In this document: positions 43,466-45,351 of the stretch, piece after piece | Layout of the letters: the number at the start of each line of letters is the position of its first letter | How positions within the stretch are numbered: the stretch's first letter is position 1 | NCBI RefSeq assembly: GCF_937863595.1 | Contig: NZ_CALMGQ010000077.1 | Span: 1-45,351, forward strand | Direction: 5' to 3' | DNA length: 45,351 nt | Source of the DNA: an uncultured Cytophaga sp. | GTDB taxonomy: Bacteria; Bacteroidota; Bacteroidia; Cytophagales; Cytophagaceae | The notes under the pieces: model-generated | The model's database searches: none | What the model was told of the DNA's origin: nothing | What the model saw: only the letters and a program-made list of their open reading frames with translations | Position numbers and translations under genes: made by a program

Positions 43466-45265
43466 ATGTTAGACACAGAATCAATACGTGCGCTATTAAA
43501 AGAATTGCCATTTTCACCAGGGGTGTATCGATTTTATTCAAATGAGAATGAATTGATTTATGTTGGTAAAGCTAAAAGTTTAAGAAAAAGAGTTGCGAAT
43601 TACTTTACCAATAAGAAAAACCTAGATCAAAAAACACGTAGCATGGTTCGCAAGATCAACCATGCAGAATACACATTAGTAAACTCTGAATACGAAGCTC
43701 TTTTATTAGAGAATAATTTAATAAAAGAAAACAAACCGAAGTATAACGTATTATTAAGAGACGATAAGACCTATCCGTTTATTTGTTTGACAGATACGAA
43801 TTTCCCTACATTAATCACTTCGAGAAAAATAGAGAAGGGTAAAGGGGATTATTATGGCCCATATACAAGTGTGCGGGCAATGAATTCATTAGTAGAATCG
43901 CTACGTAAAACATTTTTTATTCGTACCTGCGATTTAAATCTTTCAGAAAAAAACATTCTATCCGGCAAATTTAAAGTTTGTTTAGAATATCATATTGGCA
44001 ATTGTAAAGGACCTTGCGAAGGAAAACAATCAATTGAGGATTATAACACATCAATCATCCAAGTCAAGAATATATTAAAGGGAAACTACACATCCGTTAA
44101 GAGATTTTATCAAGAAAAAATGAATCATGCTGCTTCAGATCTTCAATTTGAAAAAGCACTCTTCTATAAAGAGCGATTTGACTCTGTTTCAGGCTTAGAG
44201 AAAAGCAATTTGATTGTCAACCCAGACATAAATAACATTGAAGTTTACACGATAGCTAAACGCGATTTAAGAGCTGCAGTAAATTTTATGAGTATATTAC
44301 ACGGCTCTATAATCAAAACGCGCACAATCGAATTAAAAGCGGTTTTAGAAGAGTCTGACGAAGAATTGCTCATGCATGCTTTATTTATGATACATGAGCA
44401 AGGATGGGATTCAAATCGAGAAGTCATTTGTAATATCGAATTGCCAATTTTAAGCAATTATTGCAAAGTGAGCATTCCCATTATAGGAGATAAGAAAAAA
44501 TTGATTGACTTGTCCTTAAAAAATGCATGGCACACCCTTACACGATATGACGAAAATAAAAAAGAAAAACCTGAGACTCGGATATTGAAAACAATGCAAG
44601 CAGATTTGTCTTTAAAAGATCTACCTACACATATTGAATGTTTTGACAACTCCAATATTCAAGGAACAAATCCTGTTGCCGCAATGGTTTGCTATAAGAA
44701 TGGGAAGCCTTCTAAAAAAGATTACAGACACTTTAATATTAAAACAGTTGAGGGGCCTAATGATTTTGCCTCTATGTACGAAATTGTATACCGCAGGTAC
44801 AAAAGAATGAAAGATGAATCCATTCCATTTCCGAACTTAATTATAGTAGATGGTGGCAAAGGACAATTGTCGTTTGCTTGCCAAGCGTTAAAGGATTTAG
44901 AGATTTATGGACAGATACCAATTATTAGTATTGCGAAAAATTTAGAAGAATTATTTTTCCCTGGCGATAATGATCCGCTGTATTTAGATAAGCGTTCTGA
45001 AAGTTTAAAGTTAATTCAGCAAATAAGAGATGAAACGCATCGATTTGCAATTACATTTCATCGATTAAAACGAAGTGCAGATACTATTGTAAAGACAGAG
45101 TTTAGTGCATTAGTAGGAATAGGCCCCGCAACTCAGAAAAAGATATTACTACATTTTAAATCTCTAAAGCGAATGAAAGAGGCATCTTTTGATGACTTAT
45201 CTAAGGTGATCGGAAATTCTAAAGCTGAAAAGATATTTAAACAATTGAATAAAGAAATAAATTAA
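43466..45265 (+). CDS. uvrC: UvrABC excinuclease subunit C
   Basis: UvrC makes both incisions in nucleotide excision repair. The 599-aa protein has the GIY-YIG domain (SPGVYRFYSNENELIYVGKAKSLRKRV, 17-43) for the 3' cut. A cysteine-bearing region follows (CDLN, CKGPCEGKQ), then the UVR helical hairpin (about 205-240). The RNase H-like domain has CFDNSNIQGTNPVAAMVCY and IIVDGGKGQLSFA for the 5' cut. A C-terminal (HhH)2 domain (LVGIGPATQKKILLHF) completes it. It ends nine bases before a long inverted repeat. Confidence 0.96.
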   Translation: MLDTESIRALLKELPFSPGVYRFYSNENELIYVGKAKSLRKRVANYFTNKKNLDQKTRSMVRKINHAEYTLVNSEYEALLLENNLIKENKPKYNVLLRDDKTYPFICLTDTNFPTLITSRKIEKGKGDYYGPYTSVRAMNSLVESLRKTFFIRTCDLNLSEKNILSGKFKVCLEYHIGNCKGPCEGKQSIEDYNTSIIQVKNILKGNYTSVKRFYQEKMNHAASDLQFEKALFYKERFDSVSGLEKSNLIVNPDINNIEVYTIAKRDLRAAVNFMSILHGSIIKTRTIELKAVLEESDEELLMHALFMIHEQGWDSNREVICNIELPILSNYCKVSIPIIGDKKKLIDLSLKNAWHTLTRYDENKKEKPETRILKTMQADLSLKDLPTHIECFDNSNIQGTNPVAAMVCYKNGKPSKKDYRHFNIKTVEGPNDFASMYEIVYRRYKRMKDESIPFPNLIIVDGGKGQLSFACQALKDLEIYGQIPIISIAKNLEELFFPGDNDPLYLDKRSESLKLIQQIRDETHRFAITFHRLKRSADTIVKTEFSALVGIGPATQKKILLHFKSLKRMKEASFDDLSKVIGNSKAEKIFKQLNKEIN

Positions 45266-45273
45266 AATTGATT

Positions 45274-45340
45274 CTGTTATTCATAAAAAACAAAAAAATC
45301 CCGCATATAGCGGGATTTTTTTGTTTTTTATGAATAACAG
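45274..45340. terminator. Perfect 31-bp inverted repeat, terminator after uvrC
   Basis: Arms 45274-45304 and 45310-45340 are exact reverse complements around the loop ATATA. The core CCCGC/GCGGG is flanked by seven A or T, so both strands can terminate. The outer extension makes it much longer than a usual terminator. Confidence 0.85.
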
Positions 45341-45351
45341 GGTTATCGTAT

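Overview
The window looks like chromosomal DNA from a member of the Bacteroidota, most likely the Cytophaga group. The evidence is low G+C, several upstream regions with the Bacteroidota promoter elements (TTTG about 20 nt before TAnnTTTG), a SprE/PorW-like lipoprotein of the type IX secretion system, a DUF2490 protein, an F-type ATP synthase locus without beta and epsilon genes, and many TTG or GTG starts with weak Shine-Dalgarno sequences. The species cannot be fixed from sequence alone. Almost all genes are recognisable, and there is no insertion sequence, prophage or CRISPR array.

Layout. 1-5170: a multidrug-efflux operon (TetR regulator, TolC-like outer membrane channel, EmrA-like adaptor, EmrB-like 14-TM pump), apparently controlled by a palindromic operator on the regulator's start codon. 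5170-6050: a gene-poor stretch with a decayed tRNA-Val copy and an intact tRNA-Val(TAC). 6055-14818: a large AsmA-like protein, threonine dehydratase, a 65-aa membrane protein with a His-rich tail, a riboflavin/DUF2461/SDR operon, PrmC and a family-4 glycosyltransferase. 14844-20070: an apparent regulon on the minus strand. It holds an Rrf2 regulator with four cysteines, a TonB-dependent receptor, a DUF2490 protein and a TauE/SafE anion exporter. The same 23-bp box precedes the receptor and the DUF2490-exporter pair.

20227-24562: guaB followed by a three-gene partner-switching module (membrane/GAF/PP2C phosphatase, STAS antagonist, RsbW-like ATPase). 24678-29451: two parvulin-type chaperone/isomerases and a MoxR ATPase, serving envelope biogenesis. 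29452-29596: a repeat-rich spacer. 29597-32980: a CYTH protein, an OmpA-like protein, an RsmB-type rRNA methyltransferase and a UbiA-like membrane protein that lacks the usual aspartate motif.

32995-38650: the ATP synthase operon on the minus strand, in the order atpZ, an atpI-like gene, atpB, atpE, atpF, atpH, atpA, atpG, closed by a strong terminator. 38766-45265: a likely operon on the plus strand with the SprE/PorW-like lipoprotein, a class A penicillin-binding protein and UvrC. It ends in a perfect 31-bp inverted repeat.

The content is mostly core metabolism and cell envelope. The less ordinary points are the shared box of the Rrf2 cluster, the tRNA relic, the hairpin between atpE and atpF, the heptad repeats before the CYTH gene, and the degenerate UbiA-like protein.
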